Positions 17,362 through 25,523 of a stretch of DNA of 64,000 nt are shown in pieces. Both the position numbers and the translations under genes were made by a program. The notes under the pieces were generated by a model that was not told the origin of the DNA, made no database searches, and saw only the letters and a program-made list of their open reading frames with translations. Positions within the stretch are counted from its first letter, which is position 1. Each line of letters opens with the position of its first letter. This DNA is from Pseudomonas sp. KU26590 (GTDB lineage: Bacteria > Pseudomonadota > Gammaproteobacteria > Pseudomonadales > Pseudomonadaceae): assembly GCF_026153515.1 (NCBI RefSeq), contig NZ_CP110644.1, forward strand, positions 4,617,501 through 4,681,500, written 5' to 3'.

Positions 17362-18705
17362 ATGCGGGCTCCTTTCCGACGTTCTACCCTTGCAGCGCTG
17401 CGTGGTTTTGAATCCTCCGGCACGGCGATCACGATTCTGCCGAGTGCCGCCGATTACCGGCAGACGCTGCTGGCGAAGATTGCCGCCGCCACCCGGCGGA
17501 TTTACATCGTCGCCCTGTACCTGCAGCAGGATGAAGCCGGCCAGGAAGTGCTCGATGCGTTGTATGCCGCCAAGGCTGCGCGGCCGGAGCTGGACGTTGT
17601 GGTGCTGGTCGACTGGTTCCGCGCCCAACGGGGCCTGATCGGCGCCGGCAAACAGGCCGGGAACTCGGCGTGGTATCAGGCGCAGAACCTGGAACACGAC
17701 CAGGAAGTGCCGGTGTACGGCGTGCCGGTGCAAACCCGCGAGCTGTTCGGGGTGTTGCACCTCAAGGGCTGCGTCATCGACGATTGCGTGATTTACAGCG
17801 GCGCCAGCATCAATAACGTCTACCTGCACAAGCTCGGCAAATACCGGCTTGATCGCTATCACTTGATCGAGAGCAAAGGCCTGGCGGACTCATTCCAGCG
17901 CTTGGTGCAGCAGGACATTCTGCCTTCCGACGCCGTGCATCGCCTCGACCTGCCCTCGCCGCCCAGCTCACGCAGCTTGCGCGGGGAGATTCGTCAGTTC
18001 CGCCAGCACCTCAAGCGCACCAGTTATGACGTCAACGATGGCGTGCGTGACAACGGCGAGATGCGCGTCATCCCGCTGCTGGGCATCGGCAACAAGAACC
18101 CGCTGAGCAAAACCCTCTGCGATCTGATTGCCGCGACCGATGAGCAACTGACGCTGTGCACGCCGTACTTCAACATGCCGCTGGTGGTGAAGCGCGAGAT
18201 CAATCGCGCGCTGAAGCGGGGCGTGAAGGTCGACATCATCATCGGCGACAAGACTGCCAATGACTTTTTCATTTCGCCGGAGGAGCCGTTCAAGGTGATC
18301 TCCGCGCTGCCGTATCTGTACGAGATCAGCCTGCGTCGCTTCATGCAGAAGCATCAGACGGCGATCGCCAAGCATCAGCTGAACATCCATCTGTGGAAAG
18401 ACGGCGACAACACCTATCACCTCAAGGGCCTGTGGTCGGACGACCGCTACACCTTGCTGACCGGCAACAACCTCAACCCGCGGGCCTTTCAGCTGGACCT
18501 GGAAAACGCCGTGCTGATCGATGACCCCAAGGGCGAATGGCTAAAGCCGCGCGCCGAGGAAATCGCGCTGCTCATGCGCGATACCCATCGGGTCGGCAAG
18601 TTCGACGAGTTGGATACCCTGAGCGAATACCCGGTCGGTGTGCGCACCTTTCTGCGCCGGGTCAGCCGGGTCCGCGTCGAGCGCCTGCTCTACCGGATTC
18701 TCTGA
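17362..18705 (+). CDS. pssA: CDP-diacylglycerol-serine O-phosphatidyltransferase
   Basis: A 447-aa phospholipase-D superfamily enzyme that makes phosphatidylserine from CDP-diacylglycerol and L-serine, the precursor of phosphatidylethanolamine. Both HKD half-sites are visible: H-L-K-G-C-V-I-D-D near residue 134 and H-L-K-G-L-W-S-D-D near residue 354. Length agrees with E. coli PssA (451 aa). ATG 17362 is chosen because GAGAGG precedes it; TTG 17338 in frame is a weaker alternative. The enzyme is normally ribosome-associated and acts at the inner membrane. The following TetR gene starts 6 bp after the stop codon and is probably co-transcribed. Confidence 0.92.
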   Translation: MRAPFRRSTLAALRGFESSGTAITILPSAADYRQTLLAKIAAATRRIYIVALYLQQDEAGQEVLDALYAAKAARPELDVVVLVDWFRAQRGLIGAGKQAGNSAWYQAQNLEHDQEVPVYGVPVQTRELFGVLHLKGCVIDDCVIYSGASINNVYLHKLGKYRLDRYHLIESKGLADSFQRLVQQDILPSDAVHRLDLPSPPSSRSLRGEIRQFRQHLKRTSYDVNDGVRDNGEMRVIPLLGIGNKNPLSKTLCDLIAATDEQLTLCTPYFNMPLVVKREINRALKRGVKVDIIIGDKTANDFFISPEEPFKVISALPYLYEISLRRFMQKHQTAIAKHQLNIHLWKDGDNTYHLKGLWSDDRYTLLTGNNLNPRAFQLDLENAVLIDDPKGEWLKPRAEEIALLMRDTHRVGKFDELDTLSEYPVGVRTFLRRVSRVRVERLLYRIL

Positions 18706-18710
18706 CGATC

Positions 18711-19355
18711 ATGGGCAAAAGCACTGGCGTTCGTGCGCAACAGGCGGATCAGACGCGGGCGCGCATTCTTCAGGCGGCGATCACGGTGTTCACCCGCGAT
18801 GGCTATTCCGGCGGGCGCATCGAGAAGATCTCCGCCGAGGCCGAATCCAACGACCGGATGATTTATTACTATTTCGGCAGCAAGGAAAAGCTGTTCGTCA
18901 AAGTGCTTGAGCACACTTACGAGCAGTTCAACCGCGCCGAAAGCCTGCTGCCCCTGGACCCGTCGACGCCGGTGCAGACGCTGCGCCAACTGGTGGCGTT
19001 CGTCTGGGACTACTACGTCAGCCACCCGGAATTCGTCGCCATCCTCAGCATCGAAAACCTGCACAAGGGCAAGCACGCCCGCCAGTCCGGCGAGCTTCGA
19101 CGTCTGTCAGGTGAAGCCGTCGGCGTGCTCAGACCGATCATCAATGCCGGTCAGGCACAGGGCTTGTTTCGGCAGGACCTCGACATCAAGCACGTGTATT
19201 TGATGATCGCCTCGCTGTGCTACTTCTATAACTCCAACCTGCACACCCTCACCTCCTTCCTGGGTCATGACATGGCCGCTGAGGGGGAGCGGACGGACTG
19301 GCTGGCGTTTATTCAGGACCTGGTGATGCGTGGGGTCATGGTGTTGCCGGAGTAG
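18711..19355 (+). CDS. TetR family transcriptional regulator
   Basis: The 214-aa protein opens with a TetR helix-turn-helix (T-R-A-R-I-L-Q-A-A-I-T-V-F-T-R-D-G-Y then I-S-A-E-A-E-S…M-I-Y-Y-Y-F-G-S-K-E-K-L-F) at about residues 16-62, followed by an all-helical ligand-binding domain. ATG 18711 lies 6 bp after the pssA stop, so it may be transcribed with pssA. Downstream, after a REP array, comes nicB, read in the opposite direction. In P. putida the nicAB promoter is controlled by the TetR-type regulator NicS, and no other TetR gene lies in this window, so this is a possible NicS equivalent; the evidence is location only. Confidence 0.8.
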   Translation: MGKSTGVRAQQADQTRARILQAAITVFTRDGYSGGRIEKISAEAESNDRMIYYYFGSKEKLFVKVLEHTYEQFNRAESLLPLDPSTPVQTLRQLVAFVWDYYVSHPEFVAILSIENLHKGKHARQSGELRRLSGEAVGVLRPIINAGQAQGLFRQDLDIKHVYLMIASLCYFYNSNLHTLTSFLGHDMAAEGERTDWLAFIQDLVMRGVMVLPE

Positions 19356-19371
19356 CCTGATCGATGAAGCA

Positions 19372-20255
19372 TTTGTAGGAGCGCGCTTGCCCGCGAATGC
19401 GGTGTTCGGCGTACGCATAACCTGTGGGAGCCGGCTTGCTGGCGAATGCGGTGGGTCAGGCGAATAGATGTCATGGGCTGATATTTTTCGCGGGCAAGCG
19501 CGCTCCTACAGTTGATCTCGGCAAGGTTCGAGATTTTGGGCATACACGTACTCTGTAGGAGCGCGCTTGCCCGCGAATGCGGTGGGTCAGCGATGATGAT
19601 GTTGACCGGTACGACGGGTTCGCCAGCAAGCCGGCTCCTACAGTCGATCTCGGCAATGCCTGAGGCCTGCGGCGGGTGCGCAATGGATCTCGGCAACATC
19701 TGCAATTTTCGGCGTACGCATAATCTGTGGGAGCCGGCTTGCTGGCGAATGCGGTGGGTCAGGCGAATAGATGTCATGGGCTGATATTTTTCGCGGGCAA
19801 GCGCGCTCCTACAGTTGATCTAGGCAAGCTTCGAGATTTTGGGCATACACGAACTCTGTAGGAGCGCGCTTGCCCGCGAATGCGGTGGGTCAGTGATGAT
19901 GATGTTTACCGGTAAGACGGGTTCGCCAGCAAGCCGGCTCCTACAGTCGATCTCGGCAATGCCTGAGGCCTGCGGCGGGTGCGCAATGGATCTCGGCAAC
20001 ATCTGCAATTTTCGGCGTACGCGTAATTTGTGGGAGCCGGCTTGCTGGCGAATGCGGTGGGTCAGGCGCGTGGCTGTCGCTGGCTGATATTTTTCGCGGG
20101 CAAGCGCGCTCCTACAGTTGGTCTCGGCAATGTTCGAGATTTTGGGCGTACACGTACTTTGTAGGAGCGCGCTTGCCCGCGAATGCGGTGGGTCAGCGAT
20201 GATGATGTTGACCGGTACGACGGGTTCGCCAGCAAGCCGGCGCCTACAGGTCGAT
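19372..20255. repeat. REP/BIME array with 303-bp tandem repeat (about 2.8 copies)
   Basis: A unit beginning GGCGTACGCA occurs at 19408, 19711 and 20014, exactly 303 bp apart each time. Each full unit carries four REP elements: a GCCGGCTTGCTGGCGAA copy, an inverted GCGCGCTTGCCCGCGAA copy, the same class in direct orientation and an inverted GCCGGC class copy. Sequence between REPs is also conserved, so whole units were duplicated, not single REPs. The third copy is truncated near 20255. Several ORFs of 70-150 codons crossing the array are REP-encoded artefacts. No RAYT gene is in this window. Confidence 0.92.
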
Positions 20256-20306
20256 GCCGGCGCCCCCTTACATTCTTGGTGCACAGATTGTTTGTGTGGG
20301 GTGACG

Positions 20307-23300
20307 CTAATGGGTTCCGGGATTGGCTTTTAGATGCGCCACTTTCTCTGACAACCCCGTCCACTGCGGTTCATTCGGTGCAAATCGACTGCGCAGGTAC
20401 GCGGCAAGGTCGCTGATCTGGGTGTCGGACAAGCTGTCCTTGAAGCCCGGCATGTAACCCAGATCCGCCGTCGCCGGTTTGTCGATGCCCTGTTGAATCA
20501 CCTTGATCAGGTTGTCCGGCAGCGCGCTGTGGACGTTGGTATTGGTCGCCAGCGACGGGCTCACGCCAAACAGCTTCGGCCCCACACCGTCGGCATGACA
20601 ACCCTGGCACGAGCCTTCGAACACCCGCTGGCCATTGCTCAATGACTGGGGCGAAACGCTGGGCTGAGCCACCGAAACCGTAGCCGGCGCAGGACGAATC
20701 TCAGCACTGGCGGACGCAGGCTCATTCAACGCCGCCAGATACACCGCAATCGCCCGCACGTCGCTCTTCGGCAGTTTCGCCAGTTCCGATACCACCGGCC
20801 CCATCGGCCCAGCGGCCACACCGTGGGCATCGGAATACCCGCTGCTCAGGTAGTTGAACAACTGATCCTCGGTCCACGGCGTCGGCGCTTTCGACAGGCT
20901 GTTGAGCGCCGGCGCTTCCCAGCCGTCCACCGTGCCGCCCGCCAGAAACGACGTGCCGCCCTTCTCCGCCCCCAAGAGATCCCGGGGTGAATGGCAGGCG
21001 GCGCAATGCCCCAATCCATTGACCAGATACTGGCCGCGATTCCATTGCGCGCTTTGCTGCGGCTGGGTCTGCACCTCGCCTTTGCGCAGGTACAGCGCGT
21101 TCCAGCCGGCCATCAGCGGCCGCACATTGAAGGGGAAGCGCATGTCATTGGCGGGCTGAAGTTGTTTGACCGGCGTCTGCGACATCAGATACGCGTAGAG
21201 CGCCTGCATGTCGGCGTCCTCGACATTTCTGAAGGCCGTGTAGGGAAACGCCGGATAAAGGTGTTTGCCATCTCGACTGATGCCGTCACGCATCGCCCGC
21301 TCGAACGCCGGATAGGACCAGTTGCCAATGCCCGTCTCCGGGTCCGGGGTGATGTTGCTGCTGTATAAAGTGCCGAACGGCGTCTGCATCGCCAGCCCGC
21401 CGGCATTGCTGGCGCCATTCGGGGCGGTATGACAGACCGCGCAGTCGCCGACCGCTGCCAGCAAACGCCCGCGCTCCAGGGTCGCCGATGACCAGGTGCC
21501 CGCTGAAGGCGGTGTGATCGGCGCGATCTCCGCGCGCCAGGGCAACGCGGTCGCGGCCATGCCCAGCAACGCGCCGAACGCTGCAAACAGCGAACCGAAC
21601 AGCCACTTCGAGCGCTTGGCTTTCGGCCATTGCGGCGGGTGGTGGTTGGCTTCATTCCCTGCGCCGTTCAGCGCGGCAAGAATGCGTTCGGCAGTGATCG
21701 GCAGCTCGCGAAAGCGAATCCCGGTCGCGTCATACACGGCGTTGGCAATGGCCGCCGCACTCGGCACCGACGCTGACTCCCCGGCGCCCATGGGCGGCTC
21801 TGCCTGGCGCGGCATCATCAGAACGTCGACTTTCGGCACTTCGGGGAACGTCAGAATCGGGTACCCACCCCACTCCTTGCTCGCCACCGTGGACTCCTCG
21901 AACGTCACCCGCTCTTTGAGCACGCGGCTGGTGGACTGGATGACGTTGCCGTGAATCTGATGCTGCACGCCCGCCGGATTAACCATCATGCCGGCGTCAT
22001 GGCCGATCACAACCCGAGTCACCGACACATCGCCGGTGCGCTTGTCGATCGCCACGTCCGCGACCCACGCCGCCCACGCCGCGCCGAAGCCGGGAAACTT
22101 GCTGTGGATGTAGCGCGCGTAGGCAAAGCCGCGCCCGCGCAGTACCCCTTCTTCTTCCGGAATCTGCATCGGCTGGGTGCGCGGCATCCAGTCTGCCCGC
22201 GCAGCCGTGGCGCGAACCAGTTCGGCGGCGCGCTCGTCGTGCAAATAACGAAGCCGGTACTCGATAGGGTCGACGCCGGCGGCGAACGCCAACTCGTCGA
22301 TGTAGGACTCATGAGCGAAAGTATTGGGAAGTGCCGACACACCGCGCATCCACGAGGCCCGCACAATCGGCGCCATGTCGTGAACGGTGACGCGCATGTG
22401 TTCGATGTCGTACGGCGGGATCGAGGTGCGGTCGCCCATTTCGAACATCGTCGCCACCGGTTCCACGCGCCCGGTCAGCAGCAGGGCCAGCGTCGGCGAG
22501 TTGTTCGACGGGTAGCGAGTACTGAAGTCATAGCCTGCGATACCGCCATCGGCGTTGAGTCCGCCGTCGACTTCCATTAACTGGGCGGTGCCTTTCGGCT
22601 CCCAGGCATGCTCCTGCTCGCGAGTCAGTTGCACGCGCACCGGCCGGCCCACGGCGCGGGACAGCAACACTGCATCGGCGCAGACATCGTCAGCGCAATT
22701 GCGCCCGTAACAGCCGGCCGCTTCCATGCGGATGATCTCGATCCGCTCTTCGGGGTATTCCAGCAGCCAGGCCAGATCGGCGCGCAGCATGTGGGGGTTC
22801 TGCGTACCGGACCAGACCCGAATGCCTTCTTCGCCGTAGTCCGCCAGCCCACATGACGGTCCGATGGAGCCGTGAATCTGGTAGGGCCACAGATAGGTCC
22901 GCGTCATCCGCTCGCTGGCCTGGGCCAAAGCCTCATCGACATTGCCCTGATCGAGCACCACCCGTTGAATGCTCGGGTTGTCGCGAATCGCCTGCTCGAT
23001 ATTGCTCATGTCGGGCAGATTGTGCTGCCACGGTTTCCAGGTGACCTTGAGTTCGCGCGCCGCCTTGGCTGCCTGCTCTTCACGCATCGCGACGATGCCG
23101 ACGAAATCGCGGATCACCACCACGCGGACGATGCCGGGAATGTGGGCGATGGAGGATTCGTCCACGTCCAAGAGGCTGGTGCCGACGAAGTCGCCCGTGT
23201 CATAACCGGCGTAGGGCGGACGTACGACGCGGCCGTGGAGCATGTCCGGCAAACGCATGTCGTGCACATAGGTCAATTCGCCGGTGGCCTTGCCCGGAAT

Positions 23301-23888
23301 GTCCACGCGGGCGGCGCCCTGCCCTACCAGTTTGTAGTCCTCCAGCCGCTTGAGTGGGGCGTTGCCGGTGATGCGCAGTTCGACACGCTGATCAATCAGC
23401 AGTTGGCCAAAGGTCAGTTCGCGCCCGTCCTGAGCCTTGATCACCCCGCTTTCAATGACCAATGAATCCATACCGACCGCCCAGCGCTGCGCGGCCTGTT
23501 GCAGCAGATAGCGCCGCGCCTCGGCGGCAGCGTTGCGCAACGGAATGGCGGAAATCTGCAAGGTGGCGCTGGCGATGGTCGCGCCCTGATTCGGCGCGCG
23601 CTCGGTGTCACCGAGGATCATGGTCACCTGATCCATCTGCAGGTCCAGCTCTTCGGCGACGATCTGGGTCAGCGAGGTGCGGATGCCGGTGCCCAGATCG
23701 ACATGGCCGTTGAAGGCGTAGACGCGGCTGTGCTGATCGATGGCGATGAACAGCCCCAATTCCATGGGCCTGACCGTGGGCGTGCCGCCTTTGGCCACCG
23801 GACCGGACGGCGGCAGGATGTCGTCGACGATCAACAGCACCCCATTTTGGGCGAGCAATTCATCGCGCGTGGGCAAAGTCTGGGTCAT
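20307..23888 (-). CDS. nicB: nicotinate dehydrogenase subunit B (molybdopterin and cytochrome c subunit)
   Basis: NicB is the large subunit of the enzyme that hydroxylates nicotinate to 6-hydroxynicotinate. Residues 1 to about 740 form a xanthine-dehydrogenase-type molybdenum cofactor region (GTGIRTSLTQIVAEELD; PPMGAGESASVPSAAAIANA near its end). A membrane anchor follows at about 765-785. The C-terminal part carries three heme-c sites: C-A-V-C-H (GDCAVCHTAPNG), C-A-A-C-H (GHCAACHSPRD) and C-Q-G-C-H. Electrons therefore pass from the Mo site to cytochrome c. From ATG 23888 it is 1193 aa; the stop of nicA overlaps its start by 4 bp (ATGA), so the two are translationally coupled. The upstream frame to 24074 is inside nicA and not used. 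Confidence 0.95.
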   Translation of the reverse strand: MTQTLPTRDELLAQNGVLLIVDDILPPSGPVAKGGTPTVRPMELGLFIAIDQHSRVYAFNGHVDLGTGIRTSLTQIVAEELDLQMDQVTMILGDTERAPNQGATIASATLQISAIPLRNAAAEARRYLLQQAAQRWAVGMDSLVIESGVIKAQDGRELTFGQLLIDQRVELRITGNAPLKRLEDYKLVGQGAARVDIPGKATGELTYVHDMRLPDMLHGRVVRPPYAGYDTGDFVGTSLLDVDESSIAHIPGIVRVVVIRDFVGIVAMREEQAAKAARELKVTWKPWQHNLPDMSNIEQAIRDNPSIQRVVLDQGNVDEALAQASERMTRTYLWPYQIHGSIGPSCGLADYGEEGIRVWSGTQNPHMLRADLAWLLEYPEERIEIIRMEAAGCYGRNCADDVCADAVLLSRAVGRPVRVQLTREQEHAWEPKGTAQLMEVDGGLNADGGIAGYDFSTRYPSNNSPTLALLLTGRVEPVATMFEMGDRTSIPPYDIEHMRVTVHDMAPIVRASWMRGVSALPNTFAHESYIDELAFAAGVDPIEYRLRYLHDERAAELVRATAARADWMPRTQPMQIPEEEGVLRGRGFAYARYIHSKFPGFGAAWAAWVADVAIDKRTGDVSVTRVVIGHDAGMMVNPAGVQHQIHGNVIQSTSRVLKERVTFEESTVASKEWGGYPILTFPEVPKVDVLMMPRQAEPPMGAGESASVPSAAAIANAVYDATGIRFRELPITAERILAALNGAGNEANHHPPQWPKAKRSKWLFGSLFAAFGALLGMAATALPWRAEIAPITPPSAGTWSSATLERGRLLAAVGDCAVCHTAPNGASNAGGLAMQTPFGTLYSSNITPDPETGIGNWSYPAFERAMRDGISRDGKHLYPAFPYTAFRNVEDADMQALYAYLMSQTPVKQLQPANDMRFPFNVRPLMAGWNALYLRKGEVQTQPQQSAQWNRGQYLVNGLGHCAACHSPRDLLGAEKGGTSFLAGGTVDGWEAPALNSLSKAPTPWTEDQLFNYLSSGYSDAHGVAAGPMGPVVSELAKLPKSDVRAIAVYLAALNEPASASAEIRPAPATVSVAQPSVSPQSLSNGQRVFEGSCQGCHADGVGPKLFGVSPSLATNTNVHSALPDNLIKVIQQGIDKPATADLGYMPGFKDSLSDTQISDLAAYLRSRFAPNEPQWTGLSEKVAHLKANPGTH

Positions 23889-24403
23889 TGGACCGGATCC
23901 GGGCTGGGCTGATGACGCGCGGCACGCATGACCGCACTCAGGATTTCCAGGTGCGTGCCGCAGCGGCACAGGTTGGCCGACAGTTCGTTGCGGATCTGCG
24001 TTTCGGTGGGGTGCGGGTTGCGGTCGAGCAAAGCTTTGGCGGTCATGATCATGCCGTTCATGCAATAACCGCATTGCGCGGCCTGCTCGTCGATGAAGGC
24101 TTGCTGCACCGGATGCGGTCGATTCCGCGAGCCGATGCCTTCCAGCGTGGTGATCTCACGCCCTTGCGCCCCGGCCAGCGGAAACACGCAGGAACGTGCG
24201 GCGACGCCATCGATGATCACCGTGCAGGCGCCGCACTCGCCCAGGCCGCAACCGTATTTGGGGCCATTGAGGTGCAGGTCGTTGCGCAGGATCAGTAACA
24301 GTGGCGTGTCAGGCATTGCCGTGACGCTCGTGGCCTGACCGTTGACGTTCAGGGTGACGGTCTTCTCCGCCGCCCGCTGTCGCTCGCTGGTGTCCGCGTT
24401 CAT
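23885..24403 (-). CDS. nicA: nicotinate dehydrogenase subunit A ([2Fe-2S] subunit)
   Basis: The 172-aa protein carries two [2Fe-2S] clusters. The plant-type site is K-Y-G-C-G-L-G-E-C-G-A-C-T…(C) and the second is C-G-Y-C…C-R-C-G in the all-helical C-terminal domain. Together these match xanthine dehydrogenase small-subunit folds. With NicB it oxidises nicotinate at C6, feeding electrons to cytochrome c. It is slightly longer than the P. putida protein at the N terminus. A perfect 13-bp inverted repeat lies just upstream (24424-24453), likely an operator. It is the first gene of a leftward nicAB operon. Confidence 0.93.
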   Translation of the reverse strand: MNADTSERQRAAEKTVTLNVNGQATSVTAMPDTPLLLILRNDLHLNGPKYGCGLGECGACTVIIDGVAARSCVFPLAGAQGREITTLEGIGSRNRPHPVQQAFIDEQAAQCGYCMNGMIMTAKALLDRNPHPTETQIRNELSANLCRCGTHLEILSAVMRAARHQPSPDPVQ

Positions 24404-24423
24404 GTGTTACCCGCTGTAGCTTG

Positions 24424-24453
24424 CGTTTGATGAAGTGATTACTTCATCAAACG
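24424..24453. promoter_or_regulatory. perfect 13-bp inverted repeat upstream of nicA (operator candidate)
   Basis: Arms CGTTTGATGAAGT (24424-24436) and ACTTCATCAAACG (24441-24453) are exact reverse complements separated by GATT. The site starts 21 bp upstream of the nicA ATG, a position suited to repressor control of nicAB. It differs from the operator-like sequences near nicX and nicC, so a different regulator is expected, in line with the TetR-type NicS that controls nicAB in P. putida. Regulator identity is inferred. Confidence 0.6.
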
Positions 24454-24511
24454 AGAGCAGGAAGCATGCCAGCGGAGAAAAGGCTGTAGGACGTTGGAGC
24501 ATTGGGGGTGG

Positions 24512-24562
24512 GTCAGGCGGCGTTAGTCATCGCCCTCGTCGATCAGTTTGCGCAGCAGAAAC
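24512..24562 (-). pseudogene. remnant of a second nicR 3' end
   Basis: This 51-bp stretch matches the 3' end of nicR plus its first downstream bases (24820-24870) at 47 of 51 positions. On the minus strand it reads L-I-D-E-G-D-D-stop, against L-I-D-E-G-D-E-stop in nicR. Three of the four differences are silent third-position changes and the fourth is Asp for Glu, the pattern expected of an independently evolved coding copy. Homology stops at about 24563. It is thus a relic of a diverged nicR copy or a recombination scar. Confidence 0.7.
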
Positions 24563-24585
24563 TCGGATCTGGCACGGTCCTTCGT

Positions 24586-24815
24586 AGGAGTGAGCTTGCT
24601 CGCGAATGCGGTGGATCAGAAACACCCGTGGCGACTGGCAGAGTGAGTTCGCCAGCAAGCCGGCTCCTACATTGAGATATCCGGTGTCAGGCGCTGCGGC
24701 CTCGGGCGCAAGGCAATGTAAATGTAGGGGCGCGCTTGCCCGCGATGGCGGTGGGTCAGTCAAAGCATCCAGCGGCTGACACGCCACGATCGCGGGCAAG
24801 CGCGCTCTTACAGGT
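24586..24815. repeat. REP elements between nicA and nicR
   Basis: Four REP elements of mixed classes occur, in direct and inverted pairs. GTAGGAGTGAGCTTGCTCGC lies at about 24586 and an inverted GCCGGC class copy at about 24650-24670. The GCGCGC class lies direct at about 24726-24760 and inverted at about 24790-24812. The region separates nicAB from nicR. Confidence 0.85.
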
Positions 24816-24830
24816 GTGCGTCAGGCGGCG

Positions 24831-25289
24831 TTATTCGTCGCCCTCATCAATCAGTTTGCGCAGCAGAAACAACACGGCCACACGTTCGGCGGGGTTGAGT
24901 TTGCTCAGGGTCAGCTCACTGATCTGCGCGGCGCGGGGCACGGTTTCCTGCACCCGTTGCAGGCCGCTGTCGGTCAGGCTGCAGATGACTTTGCGGCGAT
25001 CCTGCGGGTCCGGGTCAAGGCTGATCAGGTCCCGGGCTTTCAGGCGATCGACGATGCCGCGAATGGTGGCCTGATCCACGGCCGTCGCCTTGACCAGTTC
25101 GGTTTGAGAACTGGGGCCGTGATCGCGCAGCGCGCACAACGTCACGAACTGCACCGCCGTGAGCTGCGAATCGCCCACATTTTGCTGGAAGATCGCCAAG
25201 TGACGCTGATAGGCCTTGCGCAGCAGATGGCCGACCTGCTCGGAGAACGTGTAGGACGAATCGTTATTGGAAGGGTTGTCAGTGGACAC
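24831..25289 (-). CDS. nicR: MarR family repressor of the nicotinate cluster
   Basis: A 152-aa MarR-type winged-helix repressor. The helix-turn-helix is at about residues 58-85 (SSQTELVKATAVDQATIRGIVDR) and the wing carries D-P-D-P-Q-D-R-R-K-V, the usual DxRxx wing signature. In P. putida, NicR represses the divergent nicC and nicX promoters and is released by pathway intermediates. Here it lies directly upstream of the REP gap and downstream of nicX on the same strand, and two operator-like palindromes occur in the nicX-nicC gap. Its own 3' end is duplicated at 24512-24562. Confidence 0.88.
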   Translation of the reverse strand: MSTDNPSNNDSSYTFSEQVGHLLRKAYQRHLAIFQQNVGDSQLTAVQFVTLCALRDHGPSSQTELVKATAVDQATIRGIVDRLKARDLISLDPDPQDRRKVICSLTDSGLQRVQETVPRAAQISELTLSKLNPAERVAVLFLLRKLIDEGDE

Positions 25290-25410
25290 GGATGGCTCGT
25301 TCGGCAGGATCTGGAAGTGGTGGCTACAGTAACGTTTGCGGGGGTTGAGGGGAATCTTCTGCTACTAAAGCCCCATCGGGAGACGCAACTGGCTGGATCA
25401 TCCGATTCCA

Positions 25411-25500
25411 ATGTAGGAGCGCGCTTGCCCGCGATCGCGGTGGGTCTGTGACGTAAATGTCGTCTGACACACCTCTCGCGGGCAAGCGCGCTCCTACAGG
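25411..25500. repeat. inverted REP pair between nicR and nicX
   Basis: A direct GCGCGCTTGCCCGCG copy at about 25415 faces an inverted copy ending in GCGCTCCTACAG at about 25499. They are about 50 bp apart and can fold into one long hairpin (BIME type). Confidence 0.85.
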
Positions 25501-25523
25501 TCTGCGGTGGGATGAAATTTGCC

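Noticed and set aside
19408..20255. CRISPR array considered because of regular repeats
   Set aside because: Period is 303 bp with palindromic REPs, there are no short spacers, and no cas genes are present.
19313..20364. Several ORFs of 70-154 codons within the REP array, some repeated
   Set aside because: They are translations of tandem REP units in both strands (for example repeats of SRASALLQ), with no ribosome sites; not genes.
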